Program-made: the position numbers and the translations under genes
Shown here: positions 27,783 through 38,857 of the stretch, piece after piece
How positions within the stretch are numbered: position 1 is the stretch's first letter
Layout: the number at the start of each line of letters is the position of its first letter
The notes under the pieces: model-generated
What the model saw: only the letters and a program-made list of their open reading frames with translations
The model's database searches: none
What the model was told of the DNA's origin: nothing
NCBI RefSeq assembly: GCF_900106785.1
Contig: NZ_LT629844.1
Coordinates: forward strand, 212,922-276,921
Origin: Prevotellamassilia timonensis
Lineage (GTDB): Bacteria; Bacteroidota; Bacteroidia; Bacteroidales; Bacteroidaceae
Reading direction: 5' to 3'
DNA length: 64,000 nucleotides

Positions 27783-27849
27783 AAAGGGTACAAATATTCC
27801 GGTCAAAGCCCAATTTATGAGGGCTTCGGGTGGAATATTTGTACCCTTT
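27783..27849. other. Perfect 18-bp stem hairpin in a gene-free gap
   Basis: AAAGGGTACAAATATTCC (27783-27800) is exactly complementary to 27832-27849. Inside is a second short stem, AGCCC with GGGCT. There is no T-run beyond the stem that would mark a simple terminator. It lies about 330 bases before the DUF1810 gene, in AT-rich sequence. Possibly a structured RNA or a protein-binding or recombination site. Confidence 0.6.
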
Positions 27850-28082
27850 ACCGTTTGGTAAGTCTGGTGGCTACTGTCATTCAATATCTCTCATCGCATC
27901 TTGCAATCAGAAAATCAGACTAAGCGTATGGACAGATGCTGAAAATGATTATATAAACTAATTTTGAAGAGTTTGAAGGGTTGCTTAAGGTATATATCGG
28001 TTGCTAACGTGTATTTCGTACATTAACAGTGGTGTTTTATACAAGCCGCAGTGTTGGCTTTTTTAATCAAGTAAAACGTTCA

Positions 28083-28090
28083 TATCTTTG
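28083..28090 (+). promoter_or_regulatory. Possible -7 box before the DUF1810 gene
   Basis: TATCTTTG matches the Bacteroidetes -7 element; no good -33 element is found at 19-21 bases. It would give a leader of about 85 bases. Confidence 0.45.
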
Positions 28091-28178
28091 CCGCGTCAAA
28101 AAACAGCAAGGACAAGAAAAACAGCGAAAAACGTTAAACGCCATCTTTCACGTTGGCATAAAGTAAATATTACAAGCT

Positions 28179-28814
28179 ATGAAAACAATTTCAAAAGAAT
28201 TAGAGCAAGAACTCCGTGACGACCTCTACAGTTTGCTTAATAATAAGAATGTAATGATGGTTTTACAATCAGAAGAACGTAAGAAGCAAATAGTAGAAGA
28301 TTGTATTAAAGACCTTAGGATGTTGCCTGACAGCTCTCTCGATCCCGAATACTGGTTGACATACGGGTATATTGGACATATACCATTAGCGGATCTTATC
28401 TTTAATTATTTAACCGAAGATGAGTTGCAAACATGGGAATATAACTATGTTAGCAGGTATGTCGTGCCGCACAAGCAAACGTATGCCCAAGCACTTCAGG
28501 AGGTAAAGAATGGTAAGAAAAAGACACATTGGATGTGGTGGATATTTCCACAAATGAAAGGTTTGGGTAAGTCAGAACGGTCACGGTTCTATGGTATCCT
28601 TAACAGGAAACAAGCAAAATTATTTCTTGAACATCCCATCTTAGGAAAGAATCTCTGCGAAATAACACAGGCTGTTCTTGATAGTGACAAAAGCCCTTAT
28701 GAAATATTTGGAGCTGATGTCATAAAATTCCGCTCATGTATGTTGTTGTTCGCCTCATTGGAAGGAGCACCTGCTGTATTCAAGCGGGTTCTCAGCCGAA
28801 ATCGTTGGAAATGA
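28179..28814 (+). CDS. DUF1810-family protein with an extra N-terminal region
   Basis: A 211-residue cytosolic protein. The C-terminal part (from about residue 100) matches DUF1810 well: YAQALQEVKNGKKKTHWMWW, IFPQMKGLGKSERSRFYGI, AKLFLEHPILGKNL and FGADVIKFRSCMLLFASL. Usual DUF1810 proteins are about 140-160 residues; here about 95 additional residues at the N-terminus have no family I recognise (acidic helices with DLYSLLNNKNVMMVL). The function of DUF1810 is not established. The gene is AT-richer than its neighbours and closed by a strong terminator, so it was perhaps acquired. Confidence 0.75.
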   Translation: MKTISKELEQELRDDLYSLLNNKNVMMVLQSEERKKQIVEDCIKDLRMLPDSSLDPEYWLTYGYIGHIPLADLIFNYLTEDELQTWEYNYVSRYVVPHKQTYAQALQEVKNGKKKTHWMWWIFPQMKGLGKSERSRFYGILNRKQAKLFLEHPILGKNLCEITQAVLDSDKSPYEIFGADVIKFRSCMLLFASLEGAPAVFKRVLSRNRWK

Positions 28815-28847
28815 TATATTCTCCCCACCTCGTGTTACTAAAAAAGA

Positions 28848-28895
28848 GGGTGCATTGCTAATCACATAATGATTAGCAATGCACCCAATAAAAGC
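28848..28895 (+). terminator. Rho-independent terminator
   Basis: GGGTGCATTGCTAATCA (28848-28864) pairs perfectly with TGATTAGCAATGCACCC (28870-28886) around a five-base loop. A-rich and T-rich sequences flank it. The same stem words recur, less perfectly, in the terminator at 47661-47708. Confidence 0.85.
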
Positions 28896-28966
28896 CTTTT
28901 TGTGCATTTTATCTTTTATGGACGATAATCTTACGTCAATTATATCTTTCATAAACGATAAAAAAG

Positions 28967-28974
28967 TATCTTTG
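28967..28974 (+). promoter_or_regulatory. Possible -7 box before the AAA/DUF4143 gene
   Basis: TATCTTTG, 31 bases before the ATG; the upstream TTTC at about 17 bases is a poor -33 element. Confidence 0.45.
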
Positions 28975-29005
28975 CAATAGTTTTTAGTATTAGCACGAAA
29001 AGGAT

Positions 29006-30262
29006 ATGACAAAAGATTTAATAAAATTGCTTATCTCTGAATATCAAGCATACGTATCACAAGTAGAACTCATTCCTCGTAATGTGGAACTAGTGGACGG
29101 CCTTAATTATGTGTTTGTTGGATTGAGGCATGCCGGCAAATCTTACTTGATGTTCCAACGCATAGCACAATTGATAGAGCAAGGGCATAAGAGAGAGGAA
29201 ATATTATATTTCAATTTTGAGGATGACCGAATAGATTCTTTAGATGCCAAAGACCTTGACTTGATAAAAACGTGCTATGAAGAGATGTATGATACTCGTC
29301 CGATATTTTTCCTGGACGAGATACAATTGGTTGATAGATGGGAAAAGTTTGCCCGTAGGTTAGCAGACCAAAAATATCAAGTATATATTACAGGCAGCAA
29401 TGCCAAAATGCTGAGTAGTGAGATTGCGACTACGCTTGGCGGCAGATATATGATACATGAAGTGTATCCTTATTCCTTGCGAGAGTATTTGAATGCCAGT
29501 GGTATTGATACATATGAAAAAAACGCACTATTTACATTCGGCAAACAGATTGTAAAGTTGGCAAACACTTATTTTCAACATGGTGGTTTGCCTGAAACGG
29601 TGGGTATGAAAGAACCTCGTTCATGGATGAGCAATCTGTTTAGTAAAATATTCTTTGGCGACCTAGTTGCAAGATACAGGATACGCAACGATTATGCATT
29701 GCGGGTGATGATACGCAAAATGGCTGAGAGTGTAAAGCAACCTCTTTCATATAACAGAATTGCAAGCATCGTCAGTAGCACAGGCAAAAAATTAAGTACA
29801 GACGCAGCGATAGACTATGTAGAATATATGACTGAAACTTGGCTCATACTGCCCTACGAGAATCTATATGGAAAGTTGCAGGATAAGGAATCGAATCGCA
29901 AATACTATTTCACGGATAACGGCTTACTGCATCTGTTCCTTGTTGACGCCAATACTTCCCTGCTTGAAAATATTGTAGCGATAACTCTCAGACGCAAATA
30001 TGGTGATGGAAGCTATTTTTGGAATAGCAAAAATGCAGAAGTGGATTTTGTCGTTCCTGAAGAGGAATTGGCTGTGCAGGTGTCCTATTCTATGGCAGAT
30101 ACAGACACGTTCAAACGAGAAACAGATGCCCTGATAAAACTTGTTTCTGTTCAATCAATCAGCAAAATGATAGTTGTTACCATGGAGGAAGAAAGTTCCG
30201 TTGAAAAAGATGGATACCATATAGAACTCGTTCCTTTATGGAAATGGTTGCTTAGGTTCTAA
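29006..30262 (+). CDS. AAA_14 / DUF4143 family ATPase
   Basis: A 418-residue ATP-binding protein of a type very common in Bacteroidales. Walker A is VGLRHAGKSYL (near residue 45), Walker B PIFFLDEIQLVDRWEKF, sensor-like VYITGSNAKMLSSEIATTLGG. From about residue 190 it has the DUF4143 region, ending with a nuclease-like segment SYFWNSKNAEVDFVV that resembles PD-(D/E)XK cores (the D and the following acidic and Q residues). The role is unproven; such proteins are often found in variable regions. It carries its own possible promoter and terminator, and is AT-richer than the flanking operons. Confidence 0.85.
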   Translation: MTKDLIKLLISEYQAYVSQVELIPRNVELVDGLNYVFVGLRHAGKSYLMFQRIAQLIEQGHKREEILYFNFEDDRIDSLDAKDLDLIKTCYEEMYDTRPIFFLDEIQLVDRWEKFARRLADQKYQVYITGSNAKMLSSEIATTLGGRYMIHEVYPYSLREYLNASGIDTYEKNALFTFGKQIVKLANTYFQHGGLPETVGMKEPRSWMSNLFSKIFFGDLVARYRIRNDYALRVMIRKMAESVKQPLSYNRIASIVSSTGKKLSTDAAIDYVEYMTETWLILPYENLYGKLQDKESNRKYYFTDNGLLHLFLVDANTSLLENIVAITLRRKYGDGSYFWNSKNAEVDFVVPEEELAVQVSYSMADTDTFKRETDALIKLVSVQSISKMIVVTMEEESSVEKDGYHIELVPLWKWLLRF

Positions 30263-30348
30263 TACATTAGGAGGATTTTTCTAAGCCAAAAATTGTCTAT
30301 CCGAATAAATACATGCCATTTGTTTATGATGAAGCAAACTTTCTAACT

Positions 30349-30394
30349 AACTAAAGTTTCCCACCCTCTTTATTGGGGGTGGGAAACTTTAGTT
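30349..30394. terminator. Hairpin after the AAA/DUF4143 gene
   Basis: AACTAAAGTTTCCCACCC (30349-30366) pairs with GGGTGGGAAACTTTAGTT (to 30394). With the next hairpin (30421-30447) it separates the convergent AAA gene and susR. Confidence 0.75.
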
Positions 30395-30420
30395 GCTAAT
30401 AATCAAAGAATCAGTAAAGG

Positions 30421-30447
30421 GTAAACGAACTTTCCTTGTTCGTTTAC
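30421..30447 (-). terminator. Hairpin behind susR
   Basis: GTAAACGAAC and GTTCGTTTAC form a 10-bp stem with a seven-base loop. On the minus strand it is followed by CCTTTA. It lies about 50 bases after the susR stop and is the likely end of that transcript. Confidence 0.6.
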
Positions 30448-30456
30448 ACTATCAAC

Positions 30457-30494
30457 TCTCCACCTGTTTCTCTGTATTCCTTATCCCGAACTCG
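30457..30494 (-). repeat. Sus-locus flanking sequence, left copy
   Basis: Read on the minus strand, directly after the susR stop, it runs CGAGTTCGGGATAAGGAATA then CAGAGAAACAGGTGGAGA. The right copy at 47454-47495, directly after the alpha-amylase stop on the plus strand, agrees at all but three bases plus a three-base gap. The two copies therefore lie in inverted orientation at the two outer edges of the Sus locus. Confidence 0.8.
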
Positions 30495-30496
30495 CG

Positions 30497-32209
30497 TTAT
30501 AATGTGGCTACTTGTTGTTCAAATAGTTCGGGAGCGCAGAGCGCCTTGTTGCGTATTTTTGACCGGTAGTTGTAAACGGTGGCAGTGGAGTAGTCAAGGA
30601 AGTGTGCAATGCGTGATGTGTCGTGAATGCCCAAGCGAATGAGCGCGTAAATGCGTAGCTCAGTGTTGAGCTGACCATGCTTTTTCACTTGAATGTTGTG
30701 GTCTGGTTGAAGCAACGCATTGAAAGCCTCAACAAAGTTGGGGAAGAGTGTGAGAAACGCAGCATCAAAGTCGGCATAGAATTGAGCCTGCTCAGTTTTA
30801 GCATTCAGAGCCTTTTGCAGCGATTGTGCAATGTCGTCATAGCGGCGGTTCTTGATAAGACGCAGAGTAGTGCTTCGGAACTCAGAGAGTTGGTCTAAAT
30901 ACATGCGGCAGCGATTCAGGTAGCGCGCTATATACTCCTCTTTCATCTTGTCGGTCATGCGCAGTTGGCTGTAGGTGCGTTGCAACTCCTCGTTGGTGCG
31001 TCCCACCTCGTCGAGGGCTTCTTGCAACTTAAGGTTGGCCACTTTCATTTGCTCATTGGCCTCAGCCAGTTGCTGGTTAGACAAAGCTTGCTTGCGACGC
31101 ATCACTCTCAGCTTTATCATTTGCTTGCGCAAATACACCACCGTGCCACTCAAAGCAACAAGTAAGGCAATGAGCAAGTATATGAGCAACCGGTCGCGAT
31201 GGCGCTGCGCCTTCTCTTGCTGCTTATATTGCTTGTCAATAATAGGGAAAATGTTGGAAACCTCAATGGCTCGCAGTCCGGCCTTACAAAAGTTGGCGTC
31301 CTCCATAGAGCAGAGCAAATAGGTGTAGGCACGTTTCACATCGCCTGTGCGGAACAGCACTTGTGCCAATATGGGCAAAGCTTGATATTCGCAAGTGCCT
31401 TTGCGCAAGTCGGCAATGGCGGTGAGGGTGAGGTAATAGGCAGCTTGTGTTGAGTCGTTGGCCAGCAAGCAGGCATGTGCCATGGTAAAGCATATATAGG
31501 GCATGGGGTGGCTCTCGCTCATCTTATTCACATAAGGCCGCAACAACGCAATGGCCTTCTGAGGCTGGCCAAGAGCGTTATACTTGTCGGCCTGTATAAT
31601 GGCTCTGTGTACTCCCTGTGTCGCTTTAATCGAGAGCAGTGAGTCGCGGTAATTCATAGTCTTTTCGGCCCAAAGATGGTGCTGTGTAGGTATTTTGGTG
31701 TAGTCGCTCATCCACCCATAGAGCGTACGTTTGGTGCGAAAGTAGTAAAGTTGCAAGTCGGCATGCTCATGGTTGATGAGGGAGTGTGGCACCTTTTCAA
31801 GTTCGCTGATAGCTTCAGTATATAAGGCCGAAACCGCATATATTTCAGCTTGAGCAATGTGTAGCGTGGCTTGCATTACAACATCACTCTTGTATTCGGG
31901 CAAACGGGTCATGGCATCAATGTACACCTGTGCAGAGTCCGTTTGATAGTGTGCGTACAGGTCAAAAATGTTCTTGTATATGTTATATTTGTTGTATCCC
32001 TTTGCCTTGCGTGCCAGTGCTTTGAGTTGACGTATTCGCTCGTAGTGCTTGGCATGGTATTGTGCTTTGTTCTTCACCATGTTGTCAAGCGTGAGCAGCA
32101 ACTTTTGTGTAGGCTCATTCAGCACCAGAGGCTTGCTTTGCGCTGAGGTGGATATTGATATTGAGGCGAAAAGGCTCACAAGTAGGGTAATCAGCAAGAA
32201 TTGCTTCAT
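30497..32209 (-). CDS. susR: SusR-type transcriptional regulator of starch utilisation (DUF6377)
   Basis: An inner-membrane regulator of about 570 residues. I start at 32209 (MKQFLLITLL), which gives a clean signal peptide ending near TSA; the frame is open 16 codons further. The periplasmic part has TPR-like helices, then a membrane segment RLLIYLLIALLVALSGTVVYL (near residue 340), a coiled coil (LANEQM-type heptads) and a C-terminal winged/HTH region with LGIHDTSRIAHFLDYSTATV that suits DNA binding. In B. thetaiotaomicron SusR senses maltose and activates the sus genes; the divergent position before a full Sus locus supports the same role here. A possible TAACTTTG -7 box lies at 32255-32262 on the minus strand. 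Confidence 0.88.
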   Translation of the reverse strand: MKQFLLITLLVSLFASISISTSAQSKPLVLNEPTQKLLLTLDNMVKNKAQYHAKHYERIRQLKALARKAKGYNKYNIYKNIFDLYAHYQTDSAQVYIDAMTRLPEYKSDVVMQATLHIAQAEIYAVSALYTEAISELEKVPHSLINHEHADLQLYYFRTKRTLYGWMSDYTKIPTQHHLWAEKTMNYRDSLLSIKATQGVHRAIIQADKYNALGQPQKAIALLRPYVNKMSESHPMPYICFTMAHACLLANDSTQAAYYLTLTAIADLRKGTCEYQALPILAQVLFRTGDVKRAYTYLLCSMEDANFCKAGLRAIEVSNIFPIIDKQYKQQEKAQRHRDRLLIYLLIALLVALSGTVVYLRKQMIKLRVMRRKQALSNQQLAEANEQMKVANLKLQEALDEVGRTNEELQRTYSQLRMTDKMKEEYIARYLNRCRMYLDQLSEFRSTTLRLIKNRRYDDIAQSLQKALNAKTEQAQFYADFDAAFLTLFPNFVEAFNALLQPDHNIQVKKHGQLNTELRIYALIRLGIHDTSRIAHFLDYSTATVYNYRSKIRNKALCAPELFEQQVATL

Positions 32210-32402
32210 GATAATGCGTCTGTAAAAGTGCATAAATGGGATTGGTTGTCGCTTCAAAGTTAATTTCTTTTTCGAAAACAGGGGTTATGCGGTGTAAGAA
32301 AAATAAATAACTATTTATATTTTTATCGTAGCTTGTGTTCGTTAAGTGATTGACTTTCAACGAATAACGCTTTTCTGACGTTTATATTTTAATTATAAGC
32401 TC

Positions 32403-32433
32403 TTGCAAACAGAGCAATGTGATTGTAATTTTG
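32403..32433 (+). promoter_or_regulatory. Promoter of the susA-type gene, in the susR-susA intergenic region
   Basis: TTG (32403-32405), 20 bases, TAATTTTG (32426-32433). The start codon is about 210 bases downstream, leaving a long leader. The 433-base gap 32210-32642 is very AT-rich around 32290-32400 and is where SusR would be expected to bind; I cannot point to an operator. Confidence 0.5.
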
Positions 32434-32642
32434 CCCAAGTGATAACACGGCAAACACACAAAAACATTTTTACATACGCTTGGAGGCTGAAGGTGATAAG
32501 GGCAATAATGTGAATGGTGCCCTTACATCTTCAAAGTCCGAGGCCTTAATACCATCAAATTGCCAAAGGCTGGCAATATGCCAAAGGCAGAGCCTATTCA
32601 TGCAACTCCTTAAATGTAACACCATTAACCCCATTATAAAGA

Positions 32643-34502
32643 ATGAGCAAGCTATATACTCTCTTATTTGTATTGTTCACCCTGCTGCCTTTAAGTGCAA
32701 AGGGGCGTACACAGTCGTCGGTGCAAGTGCAGCCCGCCTTTTGGTGGAGCGGTATGGTTAATCCCACCCTGCAATTAGTGTTGCACGGACACAATATAGG
32801 ACATAGCCAGGTAACGCTCAGCACTACTGACGTTAGCATTGACAGCATTGTGCGCCCGGTTAACAGCAACTATTTGTTAGTATATCTCAACATAGGCAGG
32901 GCACGTGCTCAGCGCTTCAACTTGCAGTTGCAATCGGGACACACACGTCAGCGCATAGCTTATGAACTCAAGGTACGCGATGCAGCCCCTAAAGCACAAG
33001 GCTTTGATGCCGCAGATGTGCTTTACTTGCTCATGCCCGACAGGTTTGCCAATGGAGATGTGCGCAACGATGTGGTGAAAGGATTGCGCGAGAGCACAGC
33101 AAGTCAGGCTCCTGATGCACGTCATGGGGGCGACCTGGCAGGTATGACCCGTCATCTTGACTACTTGGATAGCTTGGGCGTGATCACTATATGGCCCACA
33201 CCACTACTGCTAAACGATATGCCTGCTGGTTCGTATCATGGTTATGCCATTACTAATTACTATGAGGTAGACCCCCGTTTTGGCTCAAATGCCGATTATC
33301 GTGATTTTGTGTCACAAGCCCATAAGCGCGGCATGAAGGTGGTGCAGGACATGGTGTTCAACCATTGTGGCAGCATGAACCCTTTGTTTGTTGACAGGCC
33401 CGACAGCACTTGGTTTAACAATAATAGCCATTATGTGCAGACCAGCTACAAAATAGCAGCCGTGACCGACCCACATGCCAGCAGCGCAGATGCACAGAAT
33501 GCGCAAGATGGGTGGTTCGTAGCCTCCATGCCCGACTTTAATCAGCGTAATCCGCACGTGATGCGCTACCTGATACAAAACTCAGTGTGGTGGATAGAGT
33601 ATGCCGGTATAGACGGCATACGTCAGGACACTTACCCCTATGCCGACCGCCAAGCTATGGCGCGTTGGTGTGAAGAACTGAAAGCACAATATCCACACCT
33701 TAACATAGTAGGCGAAACCTGGTTGAACAACAATGTGGGGGTGAGTGCTTGGCAAAAGGACAGTCCGGTGGCCCAAGGCTTGTGTAACAGTCAGTTGCCC
33801 ACGGTAATGGATTTTCCGCTAATGGGATTGCTTAATTCGGCACTTGATGAGCGCACCAATGAGTGGGATAAAGGTTTGGCACGCATTTATGACTATTTGA
33901 GTCAAGACAATGTGTATGCTGACCCTGCTCATTTGCTGACTTTTATGAGCAATCACGACACCGATCGTTTTGCGCGTGTACAAGCTCAGGCCATGCAGTC
34001 GTGGCGTTATCGGCAGGCACTCACCTTGTTGCTTACCCTGCGAGGCATTCCTCAGCTATATTATGGCGATGAGCTGGCCATGGCTGCTAACAAAGGTAAG
34101 GGCGATGGCGCATTGCGTCAGAACTTTCCAGGTGGTTTTGCGGGCGATAGCATAAATGCCTTTACGGGCAGCCACATGACCCCACTTATGCAGCAAACGC
34201 ATGACTTTACCCGTCGATTGCTGCAATGGCGCAAGCAGTGCGATGCTGTAAAGTATGGTAGCTTACGTCAGTTTACGGTGGCAGATGGCGTGTATGTTTA
34301 CTCCCGCGAGTATAAAGGCCACACCGTAACGATAATGCTCAATGGCACAGATGCTCCAGCATGTGTAAGTTTGGCACGTTATGCTGAGGCTTTGCCAGCA
34401 AGCACAGCACGCGATGTGGTAAGTGGACGTACCCTCCGTCTTGACCAAGGAACCCTGCAATTAGACGTGCGTGGGGTAGTGGTGCTTGACTTTGCTAAAT
34501 AG
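32643..34502 (+). CDS. susA: Periplasmic neopullulanase / cyclomaltodextrinase-type GH13 (SusA-like)
   Basis: A glycoside hydrolase of family GH13, 619 residues, with a plain signal peptide (LFTLLPLSAKG). An N-terminal beta domain (about 25-115) precedes the catalytic barrel. Catalytic residues: nucleophile Asp in IDGIRQDTYPYADR (about 328), acid/base Glu in NIVGETWLNN (about 357), and Asp in FMSNHDTDRF (about 438). A C-terminal beta domain follows. SusA of B. thetaiotaomicron has the same size and architecture and cuts imported maltooligosaccharides and cyclodextrins in the periplasm. It stands alone behind its promoter: the next gene, susB, is 2 kb away behind repeats. Confidence 0.92.
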   Translation: MSKLYTLLFVLFTLLPLSAKGRTQSSVQVQPAFWWSGMVNPTLQLVLHGHNIGHSQVTLSTTDVSIDSIVRPVNSNYLLVYLNIGRARAQRFNLQLQSGHTRQRIAYELKVRDAAPKAQGFDAADVLYLLMPDRFANGDVRNDVVKGLRESTASQAPDARHGGDLAGMTRHLDYLDSLGVITIWPTPLLLNDMPAGSYHGYAITNYYEVDPRFGSNADYRDFVSQAHKRGMKVVQDMVFNHCGSMNPLFVDRPDSTWFNNNSHYVQTSYKIAAVTDPHASSADAQNAQDGWFVASMPDFNQRNPHVMRYLIQNSVWWIEYAGIDGIRQDTYPYADRQAMARWCEELKAQYPHLNIVGETWLNNNVGVSAWQKDSPVAQGLCNSQLPTVMDFPLMGLLNSALDERTNEWDKGLARIYDYLSQDNVYADPAHLLTFMSNHDTDRFARVQAQAMQSWRYRQALTLLLTLRGIPQLYYGDELAMAANKGKGDGALRQNFPGGFAGDSINAFTGSHMTPLMQQTHDFTRRLLQWRKQCDAVKYGSLRQFTVADGVYVYSREYKGHTVTIMLNGTDAPACVSLARYAEALPASTARDVVSGRTLRLDQGTLQLDVRGVVVLDFAK

Positions 34503-34524
34503 GTCTGCTCGTTGGTGAAAATGG

Positions 34525-34555
34525 TTGACGGGTTGACAAGTTGACAGGTTAACGG
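34525..34555. repeat. GTTGAC/GTTAAC array, partial
   Basis: GGTTGACGGGTTGACAAGTT followed by GACAGGTTAACGGG: four words at 10-base spacing, one end of the repeat family seen at 4862 and 57026. It lies just behind the susA stop. Confidence 0.75.
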
Positions 34556-34609
34556 GTAAGTTTGCCAAGTTTTTAAGGGTGGCACTCCCCTCACAGCACT
34601 TTTGGGGCA

Positions 34610-35000
34610 AATTGCTTGCATCTTGCACTTTTGCCTGCACTCGTGCTGATTTTCAATGAGTTACGGAGTGTAGGTAAGATTGCTTTTTGTATGCACTACA
34701 GCCTACACACTGCACTTTTTATCTACACTGCCTGCACTGTCTGCACAAACTCACATGCACAGGCGTAACACGTGCCGTGCCAGCAGGGTTTTGCGGCATA
34801 GGGAGGGCGTTAAACTTGTCGGAGCAATCGGATATCCGCCCTCCCTATGCCCGACTGACGCTCTGCCGATGCCGTAAATGCACACTGCCGTCTGCTATGA
34901 GTGTAGGTGACAGTGTAGGTAAAATCTCACCTTGCCTACACACTGTATTGTAGTGATTATCAGTAAGTTGTGAGGTGAAGTGCAAGATGTAGGCAAAATA
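34610..35000. repeat. Structured hairpin element E2 (CCTACAC/CTGCAC version)
   Basis: Left hairpin TTGCCTGCACT (34631-34641) with AGTGTAGGTAA (34667-34677). Central perfect 15-bp hairpin GGCATAGGGAGGGCG (34795-34809) with its complement (34837-34851). Right hairpin TTGCCTACA (34932-34940) with TGTAGGCAA (34988-34996). The outer loops contain GATTTTCAATGAG and GATTATCAGTAAG. It belongs to the same family as 9340-9690 and 49830-50262, with different stem words. No coding potential. Confidence 0.75.
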
Positions 35001-35340
35001 CGGAAAAAGATTTTCCTTGTAGTAATATTTTGATTTATAGGTTAGGTTTAGGTAATAAGATAGCATTACAATTAGGTGCGCCTGGTTTCTTTCATGTTAT
35101 GGTTTGGGCGCCCCTGTTTTGTAATGTGTTTAGGATTTAATGTTTTACCATGTAAAATGGTATAGGAAACCCCTCCTTCGTGATGAAGGGGGGGCTTTTT
35201 GTGTGGGTAAGCGTGTTGGAGCAGTTGCGCCCTACCAGTATAAGGTGGGGAGTTCAAAATTGGCATCAAAAATGAGATCGTTTTGGGAATTTCTATTCAT
35301 TGTTATGGTTGTCCGGTAAAACATAAGCATGCGAACGGAC

Positions 35341-35665
35341 TCAAGCACCAAATGCAAGCACTAATGGGGGCGACGCGTCTCGCGTCGGGAAAAGATTCAG
35401 CTATTAAGTAGGTGTTCAAAATTATTTTATACAATCAGTAAGTGCCATTTTCACATTGAAAGCACATTCTCGAGGCGCATCTGTTCCCTTCGGCCTCGGT
35501 CACATAGCCCGCTATGCTCTCTCACCCGAAGGAACCATCTACGCCCCGATAATGCACTTTCAATGTAAAAATAATTTTGAACACCTACTTATTTAGTATG
35601 GTTTGTATCTTTCCTTTTAATTAATCCGACGCGGGACGCGTCGCCCCCATTAGTGCTTGCGTTTT
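35341..35665. repeat. GGGGGCGACGCG palindromic element, copy D, with a second palindrome inside
   Basis: Outer arms CAAGCACTAATGGGGGCGAC... (35354-35389) and the complement (35627-35665). The usual AAAGGCTCACAGACA hairpin is missing; in its place is a 185-base palindrome 35406-35590 whose 23-base ends (AAGTAGGTGTTCAAAATTAT and complement) are exact inverted repeats, with further imperfect pairing (TTTTCACATTGAAAG / CTTTCAATGTAAAA). This looks like one small element replacing the core of another, or a MITE insertion. Confidence 0.82.
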
Positions 35666-35794
35666 TTTTGCAGCGCGTTTCGGGCAACTTAAAATGCAAC
35701 AAAAACGGTCGCGCTTTTGATGCCGATTTTGAACACCCTGCCTGAAAGGGCAAAAGCATTAAATGCGCGTTTTGGCGTTTTACCATACATCAAC

Positions 35795-36155
35795 ATTCTG
35801 AATTCAAGTTTCGGATTTAGCAAGTGCGGGCTGAAAGCCCAATGGAGCCCATAGCCCAGGGCAAGCGAAGCGACACCCTGGGTCATCCGCAAGTAGAGTC
35901 TCCGCGCCCTGTAAGGGCAAAAGCTTTAACCCTTTATGTTGTTATTTTTACTTGATAGCAGATTTAGCGGTCTTAAAGAGGGGCATCGTATGTATATTTT
36001 GTTCAACATCTGCGCCATGTCCTAAAGCTTTTGCCCTTACAGGGCGCGACTACTCCAACACGCGATACCCAGGGTGCCGCTTCGCTTGCCCTGGGCTAAG
36101 TGCTCCATTGGGCTTTCAGCCCGCCCTTGCTAAATCCGAAACTTGAGTTCTGAAT
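35795..36155. repeat. Long imperfect inverted repeat with about 133-bp arms
   Basis: The left arm 35795-35928 and right arm 36023-36155 are imperfect reverse complements (for example GAAACTTGA / TCAAGTTTC, CCCAATGGAGC / GCTCCATTGGG, GGCAAGCGAAGCGACACCCTGG and complement, CCCTGTAAGGGCAAAAGC and complement). A part of the word set occurs once more at 35740. The long gap 34503-36494 between the SusA and SusB genes thus consists of four repeat elements; the remaining 36160-36490 holds a possible -7 box TAGTTTTG (36405-36412) and no other gene. Confidence 0.85.
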
Positions 36156-36470
36156 CGATTACGGGCCAACTTGTTGTGATAAGAACTGTGTATATTGTTA
36201 ACGGAAGTCATAAAACGTGCTTTATAACATATAATCATGTATTGTAGATGTGGCAAAACAGCAAGTTATGGGAGCGGCTCCCTTATATTGGGTTTATAAA
36301 TTATAGGTGTGAGAAACATTGTAAGTTGTTGAATATCAGCGACAATGCTTTTTGAAACGTTTATATTTTAGTTGTATCTCCTTTTATTCACAAATTCTTA
36401 ATAGTAGTTTTGCAATGCGAAATGAGCAAAAGCTTTCGCAAACAAAATCATACGAAGTAATAACACATAG

Positions 36471-38666
<2,196 letters not shown>

Positions 38667-38677
38667 GAGGCGTTATA

Positions 38678-38804
38678 AGTTTTAAGTTTTAAGGTTATGA
38701 GGTTATAAGGTTAGTTTTAAGTTTTAAGGTTATGAGGTTATAAAGTAACCTTTGAGAGTCCTACACGCAGAGGTGACTTTATAACCTTAAAACTTATAAC
38801 CTTA
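38678..38804. repeat. GGTTATAAG-type direct and inverted repeats between susB and susC
   Basis: A 31-base word (AGTTTTAAGTTTTAAGGTTA...GGTTATAA) occurs at 38678-38708 and 38713-38743. An inverted version follows at 38778-38804 (TTTATAACCTTAAAACTTAT). The two sides can pair into a hairpin in the mRNA between susB and susC. Confidence 0.7.
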
Positions 38805-38857
38805 GAACTCAAAGCTCAAAGATTCTTTCACGCAATTCACTAATACTTCTTAATATC

